From: Kutzneria chonburiensis
Lineage (GTDB): Bacteria; Actinomycetota; Actinomycetes; Mycobacteriales; Pseudonocardiaceae
Assembly (NCBI RefSeq): GCF_028622115.1
Contig: NZ_CP097263.1
Location: 7,626,001-7,690,000, forward strand
Direction: 5' to 3'
DNA length: 64,000 bases
Shown: one piece after another, positions 1-9,538 of the stretch
How the letters are laid out: each line of letters begins with the position of its first letter
Numbering within the stretch: the first letter of the stretch is position 1
Made by a program: the position numbers and the translations under genes
Notes under the pieces: generated by a model
What the model was told of the DNA's origin: nothing
The model's database searches: none
What the model saw: only the letters and a program-made list of their open reading frames with translations

Positions 1-417
1 GATGAATCCACCTTTGATCTCGAGTCCGATGCCTGCTACGCCTTCCTGGGTCGCATGACACTGCTCCAGATCACCAGGGGCTGCTTCCAACTCGTGGATG
101 AGTCGAACCCCGAGGCGGTATCCGATCTCGTTACGCTGAACAGCGTTGAGGCCCTGCTGCGAGAAATGGGTTCGTGGCATGAGGCGGCCTGTGTCGGCGA
201 GGCCGAATACTGTTACTGCATCGTCCGTGACGACGACTGCCTGTGGAGCGTCTTCTACAGGGAACGCGGATGTCGGGATCGGCTACGTGAGTTCACCGAC
301 GAGCAGTCCGCCTGCCTTGAGTTCATGGGACGGATCGCCGGCAAGGCCAAGGTTGTCGAGTGGCTGGCCGGACACGGCCGAACCGACCTCATACCCGCTG
401 ATGATCCCTTGGTCTGA
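1..417 (+). CDS. C-terminal 138 residues of an unrecognised acidic protein; 5' end outside window
   Basis: The frame is open from base 1 to TGA at 415-417, so the true start lies upstream; the ATG at 55 is internal. I do not recognise the family. The visible part seems to hold two related segments: residues near the window edge (FDLESDACYAFLGRM) resemble a later stretch (LREFTDEQSACLEFMGRI), suggesting an internal duplication. It is rich in Asp, Glu and Cys. It lies directly upstream of a candidate toxin/immunity pair, so it could be another small immunity-type protein, but that is only context. Confidence 0.6.
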   Translation, partial: DESTFDLESDACYAFLGRMTLLQITRGCFQLVDESNPEAVSDLVTLNSVEALLREMGSWHEAACVGEAEYCYCIVRDDDCLWSVFYRERGCRDRLREFTDEQSACLEFMGRIAGKAKVVEWLAGHGRTDLIPADDPLV

Positions 418-518
418 TCATCGGTAACTCGACAGAGGTACTTCCTGCCATCCGGTTCTCACCGCTGCCGTACCCTGCCGGTTGGGTTGAGAAGCTCTGA
501 CCGTCACCTGGGGGCGAC

Positions 519-1715
519 GTGAGCAAGGCCAATATCCATCCGCAGCACCTCCGCAAGTCCGGCGGCAAGGTCAAGCAGTTCGGCGGCACCGTCAAGCAGA
601 CCGGTTCGAAGCTCGAGGAGACCGGCCAGAACCTCGTCTCCCACGCCTCCGGCGACCGTTCCGGTGTCGGTTCCGTCGTAGCGAAGTTCACCGGCAAGGC
701 CACCGAGATCGCCGGCAAGGTCCTCAACGAGGGCGGCCGGGTCGCCGAGGAGGCCGGCACCCGCCTCGGCAAGACCGCCGACCTCTACGAAGAGGCCGAC
801 ACCATCGCCGCCAAGAACCTCCGCAAACACCACCCCAACTCCAAGCGCAAGGTCGACCCACCCGGCGGCTCCAAACGCGCCGGCTCGCCCGTCGGCAAGG
901 GCGGCGGCTCCGCCAAGAAACCCAAGCGCGTGCCGGGCGGTGGTACCCGCCCGGCTGAGAAGGTCGGCTCCGGCCGCGGTGGTAAGGACACGAAGGCGCC
1001 AACGGTTCCCGGCGGCAACGGCGAGCCCACACGCATCAATGGACGGCTGCCTGGGCCGGACTCCGCCGAACGTCGGCTGCCTGATCTTCTTGATCGACAT
1101 GGGATGTCGGGGCAGGAGTTCAATTCAATCCGGCACCGTGTCAATCAGCCTGGTGGCACTGCGAATATTAGCCGCGAGGAAGCCTTGAAGCTGCGCGGAC
1201 TTCGTGAGGATATCAAGCTGGAGGCGGGAACTCCGGTTCAGAAGGTGCTCAGCCCGTGGGCTGCGCAGCACTATCTGGACAACTCGACGGCCGACGGGTT
1301 CAAGCCGAAATTGTCCGGCGGTTGCTTTGCGCGCGTGGTCGACTCGGAGCAGATAAACAGTCCGTCCGGATATTACGAAGGGCTGCGTCTGGACTACGGC
1401 GGCACACCGTTCTCGCCGAAGGATCCTTCGGTTCATGTCCTTCGGACGAGTGTTAGCGACGTGAATCAGTACTCAATTCCGTTTGGTGGTCCGACCGAAG
1501 CTGGGCGGGCGAAGATTGGCGGTACCGTCGACTGGGGCGACCCCTTCACGGGAAGTGGATTCACTGGATCCGACAGGCATCTTGTGCCCGAGTGGGATCG
1601 TCAGCCAACTCCCCTGCGGAACGGCGACGAGATACATGAGGTATTTGCCGACGGTACCTCGAGGAGAGTTGCTCGATACATCACCCGCCTTGGTTGGGTT
1701 AAAGAGGAGCGATGA
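519..1715 (+). CDS. Candidate secreted polymorphic toxin (WXG100/ESX-like N-terminus, variable C-terminal domain)
   Basis: 398 aa from a GTG start preceded by GGGGG. Residues 1-110 are a Lys/Gly/Ala-rich helical segment resembling ESX (type VII) secreted proteins. Residues 110-185 are a Pro/Gly/Lys linker with PGGG repeats. Residues 186-398 form a different, aromatic- and Asp-rich globular domain that I do not recognise. The 3' part of the gene (from about base 1090) is clearly more AT-rich than the 5' part, as expected when C-terminal toxin tips are swapped. The stop overlaps the next ATG by 4 bp, so the two are co-translated. The architecture is that of a toxin with its immunity gene. Inferred from layout; no catalytic motif was identified. 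Confidence 0.55.
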   Translation: MSKANIHPQHLRKSGGKVKQFGGTVKQTGSKLEETGQNLVSHASGDRSGVGSVVAKFTGKATEIAGKVLNEGGRVAEEAGTRLGKTADLYEEADTIAAKNLRKHHPNSKRKVDPPGGSKRAGSPVGKGGGSAKKPKRVPGGGTRPAEKVGSGRGGKDTKAPTVPGGNGEPTRINGRLPGPDSAERRLPDLLDRHGMSGQEFNSIRHRVNQPGGTANISREEALKLRGLREDIKLEAGTPVQKVLSPWAAQHYLDNSTADGFKPKLSGGCFARVVDSEQINSPSGYYEGLRLDYGGTPFSPKDPSVHVLRTSVSDVNQYSIPFGGPTEAGRAKIGGTVDWGDPFTGSGFTGSDRHLVPEWDRQPTPLRNGDEIHEVFADGTSRRVARYITRLGWVKEER

Positions 1716-2134
1716 CCGACAGTTACGAGCAGTACTGCTATTCCATGGTTGACGGTCGGAAGTTTGAGACGGCGTTGACGGTGGATCCGGACGTTATTGA
1801 CATATATTGGTTCGATGACGATCCACCCATGGTTGGATTTGAGAAGTATGCACCTGATCTTTATATTAGACACACGCCAATCGCGGAGTCAACCGGCGTC
1901 TTTCGGGTTGAATGGCGATGTGAATATCGCGGCGAGCCGTTTATGGTCACCGGCAGTGAGGGTGATAGCTTGTGGGTTTACTACCTTGGTGGAAGTGAGC
2001 CCAAGGCTCGCGAGCTCGGCCTAACTATTGAGGAGCGCTTCGTTGCTACCGGCAAATTTCCCAAGTCTGAGGTGGAAAATCTTCGCGAAGTCACCACTCA
2101 GGTCTGGCCCTATGAGGCCGAACAGGGGAAGTGA
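1712..2134 (+). CDS. Probable immunity protein for the upstream toxin
   Basis: 140 aa, acidic (many Asp/Glu), no signal peptide or membrane segment, so cytoplasmic. It starts in an ATGA overlap with the toxin stop codon and shares that gene's lower GC content, which suggests the two moved in together. No family recognised. The immunity role is inferred only from the position, size and acidity usual for polymorphic-toxin immunity proteins. Confidence 0.5.
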   Translation: MTDSYEQYCYSMVDGRKFETALTVDPDVIDIYWFDDDPPMVGFEKYAPDLYIRHTPIAESTGVFRVEWRCEYRGEPFMVTGSEGDSLWVYYLGGSEPKARELGLTIEERFVATGKFPKSEVENLREVTTQVWPYEAEQGK

Positions 2135-2171
2135 GCGGACAACGGCAGAGCGTGGCCGGCAGCCTGAGTGA

Positions 2172-2399
2172 TTAGAGCCGGTGGGTGGCCAGTTGGTGGC
2201 GGGCGGTGGGGACGGAGCGCTGGCCGGCTTCGTAGGCGAGGCGGATGCGGAGGTCGGTGACGGTGAGGGCGGCGCCGCGGTGGGCGCCGGCGTGCTGGGG
2301 CTTGGGGCCGAAGAGGTGGGGGCGGAGGAAGAGGGCGGCCAAGGTGAGGACGACGAGCCCGAGGAGAGCGAGCCCGAACGGGAGGGCTAGCGCGAACAT
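2172..2399 (-). CDS. Small single-pass membrane protein, unknown function
   Basis: 75 aa. Start ATG at 2399 lies inside the end of the upstream primase-like gene (13-bp overlap), so the two are translationally coupled. Residues 1-25 form one hydrophobic helix ending in a basic LRP stretch. The remainder is a soluble Arg/His-rich tail with TVTDLRIRLAYEAG. Function unknown. Such short membrane proteins beside a primase-like gene and a Scr1-type regulator recur in actinomycetes. Confidence 0.55.
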   Translation of the reverse strand: MFALALPFGLALLGLVVLTLAALFLRPHLFGPKPQHAGAHRGAALTVTDLRIRLAYEAGQRSVPTARHQLATHRL

Positions 2400-2953
2400 G
2401 GCTGGAGGAGGTCGGCGGCTTCGCGCAGGGCGGCCTGTACGGAGAGGGAGTCGCCGGGCTGCCAGTCGGTGGTGACGGGGGAAACCCACCAGGTGAGTGC
2501 GCCGCCGGGAACGGGGGTGGGTGGCAGGGGAACGCACTCGCCATGGGTGCAGAGCTCGGCGAGAGGGAGGTCGGGGGCGAGAGGAATGCCGGGTAGTACG
2601 AGGAAGCGGATGCGGTCGGGGGACAGGGCGGCGGGGGCGATGCGGCGGCGGAAGGGGCCGGTGCGAGTGGCGGCGACGCCGAGCGCCAGGGGGACGGAGA
2701 TGACGTCGAAAGCGGTGCCGGTGGGGGCGAGCACGGAGTAGGGCGCGATCTTCCACAGGGAGTGGACGCGCCGGACGTCGCGGGTGGGGCGGGGGAATAC
2801 GGGCTCGAACTCGCCGGCGGGGCGGTCGGTGTGGCCGCGGACGTACCGCGTGCCGGTCCAGACCGAGCCGGGGACGATCGGCCACTCGGCCAGGTGGGCG
2901 TAGTCGCAGGCCGCCTGTTGGAGGCGGGTGCGGAGGGTGGGGGTTGTGGGCAT
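2387..2953 (-). CDS. Bifunctional primase/polymerase N-terminal-like protein
   Basis: 188 aa from ATG 2953 (MPTTPTLRTRL). A much longer minus-strand frame runs back to 3949, but that is antisense to the regulator gene and not real. The DYAHLAEWPIVPG segment near residue 18 resembles the start of prim-pol domain proteins that commonly sit opposite Scr1-type regulators in actinomycetes. I see no full set of catalytic acidic residues, so enzymatic activity is doubtful. Divergent from the regulator at 3083, with a shared operator between them. Confidence 0.5.
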   Translation of the reverse strand: MPTTPTLRTRLQQAACDYAHLAEWPIVPGSVWTGTRYVRGHTDRPAGEFEPVFPRPTRDVRRVHSLWKIAPYSVLAPTGTAFDVISVPLALGVAATRTGPFRRRIAPAALSPDRIRFLVLPGIPLAPDLPLAELCTHGECVPLPPTPVPGGALTWWVSPVTTDWQPGDSLSVQAALREAADLLQPCSR

Positions 2954-2979
2954 GTGGGTCAATTTAGTGGGGTTTGTAG

Positions 2980-2994
2980 TTGGTAAGCTACCAA
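2980..2994. promoter_or_regulatory. Operator-like dyad between divergent genes
   Basis: TTGGTA-AGC-TACCAA is a perfect 6-bp dyad with a 3-bp centre, 27 bp before the minus-strand start at 2953 and about 90 bp before the plus-strand regulator start at 3083. It lies in a short AT-rich patch of otherwise GC-rich sequence. The position suits binding of the HTH protein encoded next door. Binding itself is inferred. Confidence 0.5.
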
Positions 2995-3082
2995 TTATTG
3001 TCCCTCGATCGGGTGGGGTTGGGTGTGGGGGTCGTGGCGGCGGGCAGGATGGGTGGCCCGCGGATGAGTGAGAGGTGTGCCG

Positions 3083-3919
3083 ATGGGGTCTGCCGCCGTG
3101 GCGGCGTACCGCGAGCTGCTGGGAGCGGTGCTGCGCAGCTGCCGTGAGAAGGCCGGCATGTCGCCGACGCAGGCGACCAAGCAGCTGAACTGGTACAGCA
3201 GCGTCAAGATCGCCCGGCTCGAGGCCGGCGCGATCAAGGTCCCGGAGAGCGAGCTGGAGCGCATGCTCGAGCTGTACGAGGTGCCGGGCGGCGAGGCGGA
3301 GAAGATCCGGTTCTTCGGCATGAAGGCCCGTGAGCGACCGTCCCGGGTGCTGGCCAACGAGAGCACGCTCCGCGCATACGTGGCCGAGGCGTCGGAGATC
3401 AAGACCTATACGGACCAGCTGCTGCCCGACCTGACTCAGACTGTGGACTACGCGAACGCGCTGCTGTCGACGTCGTTGCGCACGGCCCCGTCGGACGTGG
3501 GCCGGGAGGCCCGCGAGAGGGTCGCGGCGCAGCAGCCGCTGACCGATGCGAGCCCGCCGGACCTGCACATCGTCACGGGCGAGCCGGCGCTGCTGCGGCC
3601 GGTCGGCGGCCGGCGGGTGCTGCGCACGCAGCTGGAGCACCTGCGCGACCTGATCGAACGGCCGAACGTGACGTTCCAGGTGATCCCGATCGACCACGGC
3701 GAGCACGCGGGCCTCGGTATGGCGTTCACGCTGCTCACGCTGGCGGTGCCGGCGTTCACGACGGTCTACACGGAGAGCCTGACGGCGATCTCGTACGCGG
3801 ACTCGCGGGACGAGGTGGACGCCTACCAGCTGGCGTTTCGGCGGCTGACCGAGGCGGCGCTGCCGACGGAGGACTCGGCGAAGCTGCTCGACCGCCGCAT
3901 CGACGAGCTCGTCCTGTGA
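3083..3919 (+). CDS. XRE-family regulator with Scr1/DUF5753 C-terminal domain
   Basis: 278 aa. Start chosen at ATG 3083 because AGAGG lies 7 bp upstream; GTG 3068 is in frame but poorly placed. The N-terminal helix-turn-helix covers about residues 15-65 (LRSCREKAGMSPTQATKQL and following). The C-terminal ligand-type region from about 90 to 270 carries the usual LLPDLTQTVDYANALL and NVTFQVIPIDHGEHAGLG stretches. These proteins are abundant in Streptomyces and Pseudonocardiaceae, often beside a DUF397 partner; here no DUF397 gene is adjacent and the divergent partner is primase-like. Probably autoregulates through the dyad at 2980. Confidence 0.85.
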   Translation: MGSAAVAAYRELLGAVLRSCREKAGMSPTQATKQLNWYSSVKIARLEAGAIKVPESELERMLELYEVPGGEAEKIRFFGMKARERPSRVLANESTLRAYVAEASEIKTYTDQLLPDLTQTVDYANALLSTSLRTAPSDVGREARERVAAQQPLTDASPPDLHIVTGEPALLRPVGGRRVLRTQLEHLRDLIERPNVTFQVIPIDHGEHAGLGMAFTLLTLAVPAFTTVYTESLTAISYADSRDEVDAYQLAFRRLTEAALPTEDSAKLLDRRIDELVL

Positions 3920-3997
3920 CAGCCAGGTCTCGATCTTGCGTACGGTCACCCGGCGGATCTAGCCGTGCGCGGCGACGTCGACCATAAGGTTGGTGGC

Positions 3998-4765
3998 GTG
4001 ATCGAGCTGAAGACAGCAGCCGAGATAACGGCCATGCGCGCGGCCGGCTCGGTGGTGGCCGCGGGGCTCGCGGCCGTGCGGGAGCGCGCGGCGGTCGGGG
4101 TCGGTTTAAAGGAGCTGGACGCGGTGGCGGCGGAGGTGCTGGCCAGCCGGGGCGCCCGCTCCTCGTTCCTGAACTACCACCCGCGCTTCGCGCCGACGCC
4201 TTATCCGGCGGTTCTCTGCACGAGCATCAATGATGCTGTCGTGCACGGTGTCCCGAACGACTACAAGCTGCTCGACGGCGACGTGGTCAGCATCGACTTC
4301 GGCGCCGAACTGGACGGCTGGCACGGCGACGCGGCCATCACCTTCCTGGTCGGTGAGCCGGACCCGGAGGACGTCGCCCTGGTCGAGGCGACGGAGCTGG
4401 CGCTCCGCAAGGCGATCGAGGTCTGCCGCCCGGGCAACACGCTCGGCGACATCGGGCACGCGATCGGCCCCATCGCCCGCAACGCCGGCTACGGCATCCT
4501 CGCCGACCACGGCGGCCACGGCGTCGGCCACGCCATGCACGAGCTGCCCCACGTGCCCAACGAGGGCGAGCCGGGCAAGGGCATGACGCTGCACCCGGGC
4601 CTGGTGATCGCGATCGAGCCGATGTTCATGCTCGGCGGCCAGGACACCTACTGGACCGGCCACGACGGCTGGACACTGCTCACCGAGGACGGCAGCCGGG
4701 CGGCGCACTTCGAGCACACGATCGCCATCACCGAGGGCGACCCGATTGTGCTGACGGCCCCGTGA
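3998..4765 (+). CDS. map: Methionine aminopeptidase, type I
   Basis: 255 aa from GTG 3998 (AAGG 8 bp upstream); an in-frame start at 3965 would add an unlikely tail. Removes the initiator Met from nascent proteins in the cytoplasm. All five metal ligands of the pita-bread fold are visible: the two Asp of SIDFGAELDGWHGDAA (about 98 and 109), His in GHGVGHAMHE (about 175), Glu in AIEPMF (about 206) and Glu in FEHTIAI (about 238). It has no N-terminal zinc-finger extension. The stop overlaps the aldolase start (GTGATG), indicating an operon. Confidence 0.93.
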   Translation: MIELKTAAEITAMRAAGSVVAAGLAAVRERAAVGVGLKELDAVAAEVLASRGARSSFLNYHPRFAPTPYPAVLCTSINDAVVHGVPNDYKLLDGDVVSIDFGAELDGWHGDAAITFLVGEPDPEDVALVEATELALRKAIEVCRPGNTLGDIGHAIGPIARNAGYGILADHGGHGVGHAMHELPHVPNEGEPGKGMTLHPGLVIAIEPMFMLGGQDTYWTGHDGWTLLTEDGSRAAHFEHTIAITEGDPIVLTAP

Positions 4766-5463
4766 TGCTGCTCGCGGACGCCAGGCGGGAAGTCGTCGAG
4801 ACGTGCCGACGCGCGGTCGAGGACCGGCTGGTCATCGGCACGGCCGGCAACGTCAGCGTCCGCATGGGTGACCTCGTCGCTGTCACGCCGAGTGGCCTGG
4901 ACTACGGCGACCTGACGCCGGAGCTGGTCGGCGTGCACAACCTGGACGGCACGGCCGTCGAAGCGCCGTTGAAGCCGACGAGTGAGCTGGCGATGCACCT
5001 CGCGGTGTACGCCGCGACCGGCGCCAAGGCCGTCGTGCATACGCATTCCGTCGCGGCCGCCGCGTTGTCGGTGGTCGTCGACGAGGTGCCGCCCGTGCAC
5101 TACTACCTCGCGCTGTTGGGCGGCCGCGTGCTCGTGGCGCCGTATCGACCGTTCGGCTCGGACGAGCTGGCCACGGTCCTGATCGACGCCCTCGGCGACC
5201 GGCACGCCTGCCTGCTCGGCAACCACGGCGCCGTGACCACGGGCGATGACCTGGCCCAGGCCTACCAGCGGGCCGGGTTCCTGGAGTGGGTCTGCGAGGT
5301 GGCGCTGAAGGTGATCGGCAGCGGGCAGCCGCCCAAGCTGCTCAGCGATCGGCAGATGGCCGAGGCCACCGAGAACTTCATCGGCTACGGCCAGTCAGCC
5401 GGCGATGGGCTCCAGGTCGGGGTCGTCGTCGACATCGACGGCCCGACGCCGCTGGGCCCGTAG
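4762..5463 (+). CDS. Class II aldolase/adducin family protein (fuculose-phosphate aldolase-like)
   Basis: 233 aa; start GTG 4762 or ATG 4765, both overlapping the map stop. Zn-dependent aldolases of this family cleave L-fuculose-1-phosphate or related sugar phosphates. Visible signatures: GTAGNVSVR near residue 30, the KPTSELAMH segment with the catalytic Glu, zinc-site HTH (VVHTHS) and a third His in LLGNHGAV. The length fits the family. The substrate cannot be told from sequence. Its last 69 bp overlap the oppositely transcribed DedA gene. Confidence 0.85.
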   Translation: MMLLADARREVVETCRRAVEDRLVIGTAGNVSVRMGDLVAVTPSGLDYGDLTPELVGVHNLDGTAVEAPLKPTSELAMHLAVYAATGAKAVVHTHSVAAAALSVVVDEVPPVHYYLALLGGRVLVAPYRPFGSDELATVLIDALGDRHACLLGNHGAVTTGDDLAQAYQRAGFLEWVCEVALKVIGSGQPPKLLSDRQMAEATENFIGYGQSAGDGLQVGVVVDIDGPTPLGP

Positions 5464-6015
5464 GAACATGCTGGCCGGCAGGCTCAGCAAGGCGGCGATA
5501 CCCAGCGACACGGCCAGGGCCAGCGGGATGTCGTCGCTGGCCAGCGAGCCGCCGAGGTAGCCGAGCAGCGTCGCGTACAGGCACCAGAGCGTGCAGCCGA
5601 TCATCGAGGCCAGCGCGAACCGGCGGACCGGGAAGCGCAGCGAGCCGCAGAGCACGGCCCCGATGGTGCCGCCGCCGGGCAGCCAGCGACCGGCGATCAG
5701 GATCGGCTCGGCGTTGCGGGCCAGCCGCTCCTTGATCCAGTCCAGCACGGCCGCGGGCGTGCGGCGATGGGCGAACCTCCCGATCGCCGGCTCGCCGATC
5801 CGCCGACCGATGCCATAGTTGACCAGGTCGGCCAGCACACACGAGGCGATGGCCGTCAGGATCACCCATTGCAGCGGGAGCTTGCCGGACGCGGCCAGCA
5901 CACCGCAGGAGATGAGCACCGGCTCCGTGGGCAGCAGCGGCACGAAGCCGACGAGGAACACCAGTCCCAACGCCGCTGTGACACCGTCCGGAACGCTCAT
6001 GTCCATAGTCAACAT
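5395..6015 (-). CDS. DedA-family membrane protein
   Basis: 206 aa, about five hydrophobic segments. Carries the VTT/DedA hallmarks: PTEPVLISCG near residue 30, VNYGIGRRIGEP, and the GRWLPGGGTIGAVLCG loop that matches the family's re-entrant G-R-[FW]-[IL]-P motif. The family scrambles or translocates undecaprenyl phosphate and other lipids in the inner membrane. It ends convergently inside the aldolase gene (69-bp overlap). It is divergent from a second DedA gene at 6138; the 122-bp gap must hold both promoters. Confidence 0.85.
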   Translation of the reverse strand: MLTMDMSVPDGVTAALGLVFLVGFVPLLPTEPVLISCGVLAASGKLPLQWVILTAIASCVLADLVNYGIGRRIGEPAIGRFAHRRTPAAVLDWIKERLARNAEPILIAGRWLPGGGTIGAVLCGSLRFPVRRFALASMIGCTLWCLYATLLGYLGGSLASDDIPLALAVSLGIAALLSLPASMFLRAQRRRAVDVDDDPDLEPIAG

Positions 6016-6137
6016 CCTGACCGCCCGCGTGATGCCGGATCACATGGACTCCTCAGGAAGTCGACAGCGGCCCGACAGTTCCCGTTTCTTCGGGCACACT
6101 GGACACAACGTACGGACAGGGGAAGGACCGAACGGCC

Positions 6138-6785
6138 TTGCACATCGACCAGTGGATCGCGGCCATCCCACCGCTCGCGGTGTACGTCACGATCGGCCTG
6201 ATCGTGATGATCGAGAGCCTCGGCATCCCGATTCCGGGCGAGATCGCCCTGGTCAGCGCCACTTTGCTGACCATCCATCCCAGCTCGGCCGTCGAGTGGG
6301 AGTACATCGCCATCGCGGCGTCGGCCGGTGCCATCATCGGCGACTCGATCGGCTACTCGATCGGCCGCAAGGGCGGCAAACCCCTGTTCGAGTGGCTCGG
6401 ACGCAAGTTCCCGAAGCACTTCGGGCCCAGTCACGTGGCCACCGCGGAGCGGGCGTTCCAGAAGTGGGGCATGTGGACCGTCTTCTTCGGCCGCTTCATC
6501 GCCCTGCTGCGCATCTTCGCCGGCCCGCTGGCCGGCGCGCTGCACATGCGCTACTACAAGTTCCTGATCGCCAACGCGCTCGGCGGCATCGTCTGGGCGG
6601 CCGGCACGACGGCGCTGATCCACTATGTCGGCGAGGTCGCGGAGAAGTGGCTGAGCGGCTTCGCCTGGGTCGGCCTCGGCGTCGCGATACTGGCCGGCAT
6701 CGGCATCTCGCTGTACATCAAGCACCGCGCCGGCAAGGCCATGGCCGCCCCGGCCGAGACCGAGGAGCCGGCCGAGCTCCGCTGA
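6138..6785 (+). CDS. DedA-family membrane protein (second copy)
   Basis: 215 aa, starting at TTG 6138, preceded by GGGGAAGGA. Typical DedA features: ESLGIPIPGE near residue 25, GDSIGYSIGRKGGK, and FFGRFIALLRIFAGPLAGALHM, the conserved arginine-bearing loop. Four to five membrane segments with a hydrophilic Ala/Glu-rich tail. Sequence differs substantially from the divergent DedA at 5395, so it is not a recent duplicate. Ends at a strong shared terminator. Confidence 0.87.
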   Translation: MHIDQWIAAIPPLAVYVTIGLIVMIESLGIPIPGEIALVSATLLTIHPSSAVEWEYIAIAASAGAIIGDSIGYSIGRKGGKPLFEWLGRKFPKHFGPSHVATAERAFQKWGMWTVFFGRFIALLRIFAGPLAGALHMRYYKFLIANALGGIVWAAGTTALIHYVGEVAEKWLSGFAWVGLGVAILAGIGISLYIKHRAGKAMAAPAETEEPAELR

Positions 6786-6798
6786 CGCTTGGAGTTGG

Positions 6799-6841
6799 GA
6801 ACGGACCATTCCAAAACTCGGAGTTTTGGAATGGTCCGTTC
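6799..6841. terminator. Bidirectional terminator hairpin
   Basis: A perfect 20-bp inverted repeat (arms 6799-6818 and 6822-6841, loop CGG) lies between the convergent ends of the DedA gene and leuA. The arms begin GAACGGACC. No long T tract, as usual in actinomycetes. Confidence 0.9.
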
Positions 6842-6847
6842 ACTGCA

Positions 6848-8695
<1,848 letters not shown>

Positions 8696-8740
8696 TCAGA
8701 CCCCGTCACGGCAGCGAAGCAGGAGGGCGTGGAAACGCAC
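8696..8740 (-). CDS. leuA leader peptide (attenuation peptide)
   Basis: A 14-codon frame, VRFHALLLRCRDGV, runs from GTG 8740 to TGA 8696, 78 bp before leuA. It holds three consecutive Leu codons (CTC CTG CTT), the signature of ribosome-mediated attenuation. A hairpin (GACGGGG 8677-8683 with CCCCGTC 8701-8707) overlaps its stop codon. A TTTCAC-17-TACGCT promoter ends 6 bp before the GTG, so the peptide is probably translated from a leaderless transcript. Confidence 0.72.
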   Translation of the reverse strand: MRFHALLLRCRDGV

Positions 8741-8746
8741 GGGCGG

Positions 8747-8775
8747 AGCGTAACCGCTATCGCCGGATCGTGAAA
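8747..8775 (-). promoter_or_regulatory. leuA promoter giving a leaderless leader-peptide mRNA
   Basis: On the minus strand, TTTCAC (8775-8770) and TACGCT (8752-8747) are separated by 17 bp; the -10 box ends 6 bp from GTG 8740. This spacing places the transcription start at the GTG itself. No Shine-Dalgarno precedes that GTG, in agreement. Confidence 0.6.
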
Positions 8776-8833
8776 CCCGGCACCCACATGCTGGGCACCA
8801 TCGGGTGCGTCCGGGCTGTGGTTAGGTGGACCT

Positions 8834-9118
8834 ATGGCGTCAGGGGGCAAGAAGTCGGGCGTGCTGTCGACGGTGATCAACCTGTTCGGCGTGCTCACGG
8901 CCCTGATCATGATCATTCGTATGCTGCTCGTGCTGACCGGATCGAACGGCGACAACCCGCTGTTCTCCGTGGTCAAGATCTGGTCCGACCTGCTGGTGCT
9001 GTGGTGGGGCAACATCGTCCAGCCGCCCGGCGCGCCGGCCAGCGTGATCATCACCTACGCCCTGGCCGCCGTGTTCTGGCTGCTCTTGACCCGTATCGTC
9101 GCCCGGGTGCTGCGGTGA
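8834..9118 (+). CDS. Small two-helix membrane protein, YggT-like (first of three)
   Basis: 94 aa. Two hydrophobic helices (about residues 13-37 and 70-92) with NGDNPLFSVVKIWSDLLVLW between. The following two genes encode proteins of the same design with a conserved core (G-x-NP-x-NPL...W...LAL). The pattern resembles YggT-family membrane proteins, function unknown. Starts at ATG 8834. Confidence 0.65.
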   Translation: MASGGKKSGVLSTVINLFGVLTALIMIIRMLLVLTGSNGDNPLFSVVKIWSDLLVLWWGNIVQPPGAPASVIITYALAAVFWLLLTRIVARVLR

Positions 9119-9205
9119 TCGTGTAGCGATCACCGCGTGTGGGTATTCACCTCGCAACGCCACCCGATCGGGTGGCGACCTGTATCGAGCGAGGTGAGAT
9201 CGGTC

Positions 9206-9502
9206 ATGGCTACCTACGTTCGTGGCGGTCGTGCGACGGCCGGGACGGTGGTCCGCGTCATCGGCACGATCATCGCGGTCATCCTGGTCGCACACATCCT
9301 GTTCGCGCTGCTGGGCGCCAACCCGGGCAACCCGCTCGTGGTCTGGGTCGCGCAGTGGGCCGGTGTGCTGGCGCTGTGGTTCGCCAACCTGTTCGCCACC
9401 GGCAGCGAGGCGCTCAACGTGATCTTGAACTACGGCCTCGCCGCCGTGTTCTGGCTGGTCGTCACGGGTCTTATCGCCCGTGTGCTCTACCGCGCCGGCT
9501 GA
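9206..9502 (+). CDS. Small two-helix membrane protein, YggT-like (second of three)
   Basis: 98 aa. ATG 9206 was chosen over an upstream frame because GAGGTGAG sits just ahead. Shares GTIIAVILVAHILFALLGAN and ANYGL/NYGLAAVFWL-type segments with its neighbours, so the three are tandem paralogues. Two membrane helices, charged ends. Function unknown. Confidence 0.68.
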   Translation: MATYVRGGRATAGTVVRVIGTIIAVILVAHILFALLGANPGNPLVVWVAQWAGVLALWFANLFATGSEALNVILNYGLAAVFWLVVTGLIARVLYRAG

Positions 9503-9538
9503 TCGACGCCGGTCGCCGGGCGTGGCAGACTGCCCCGT

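Noticed and set aside
2954-3949. Upstream extension of the primase-like gene to 520 codons
   Set aside because: The added part is antisense to the HTH regulator and low in complexity; ATG 2953 is a better start.
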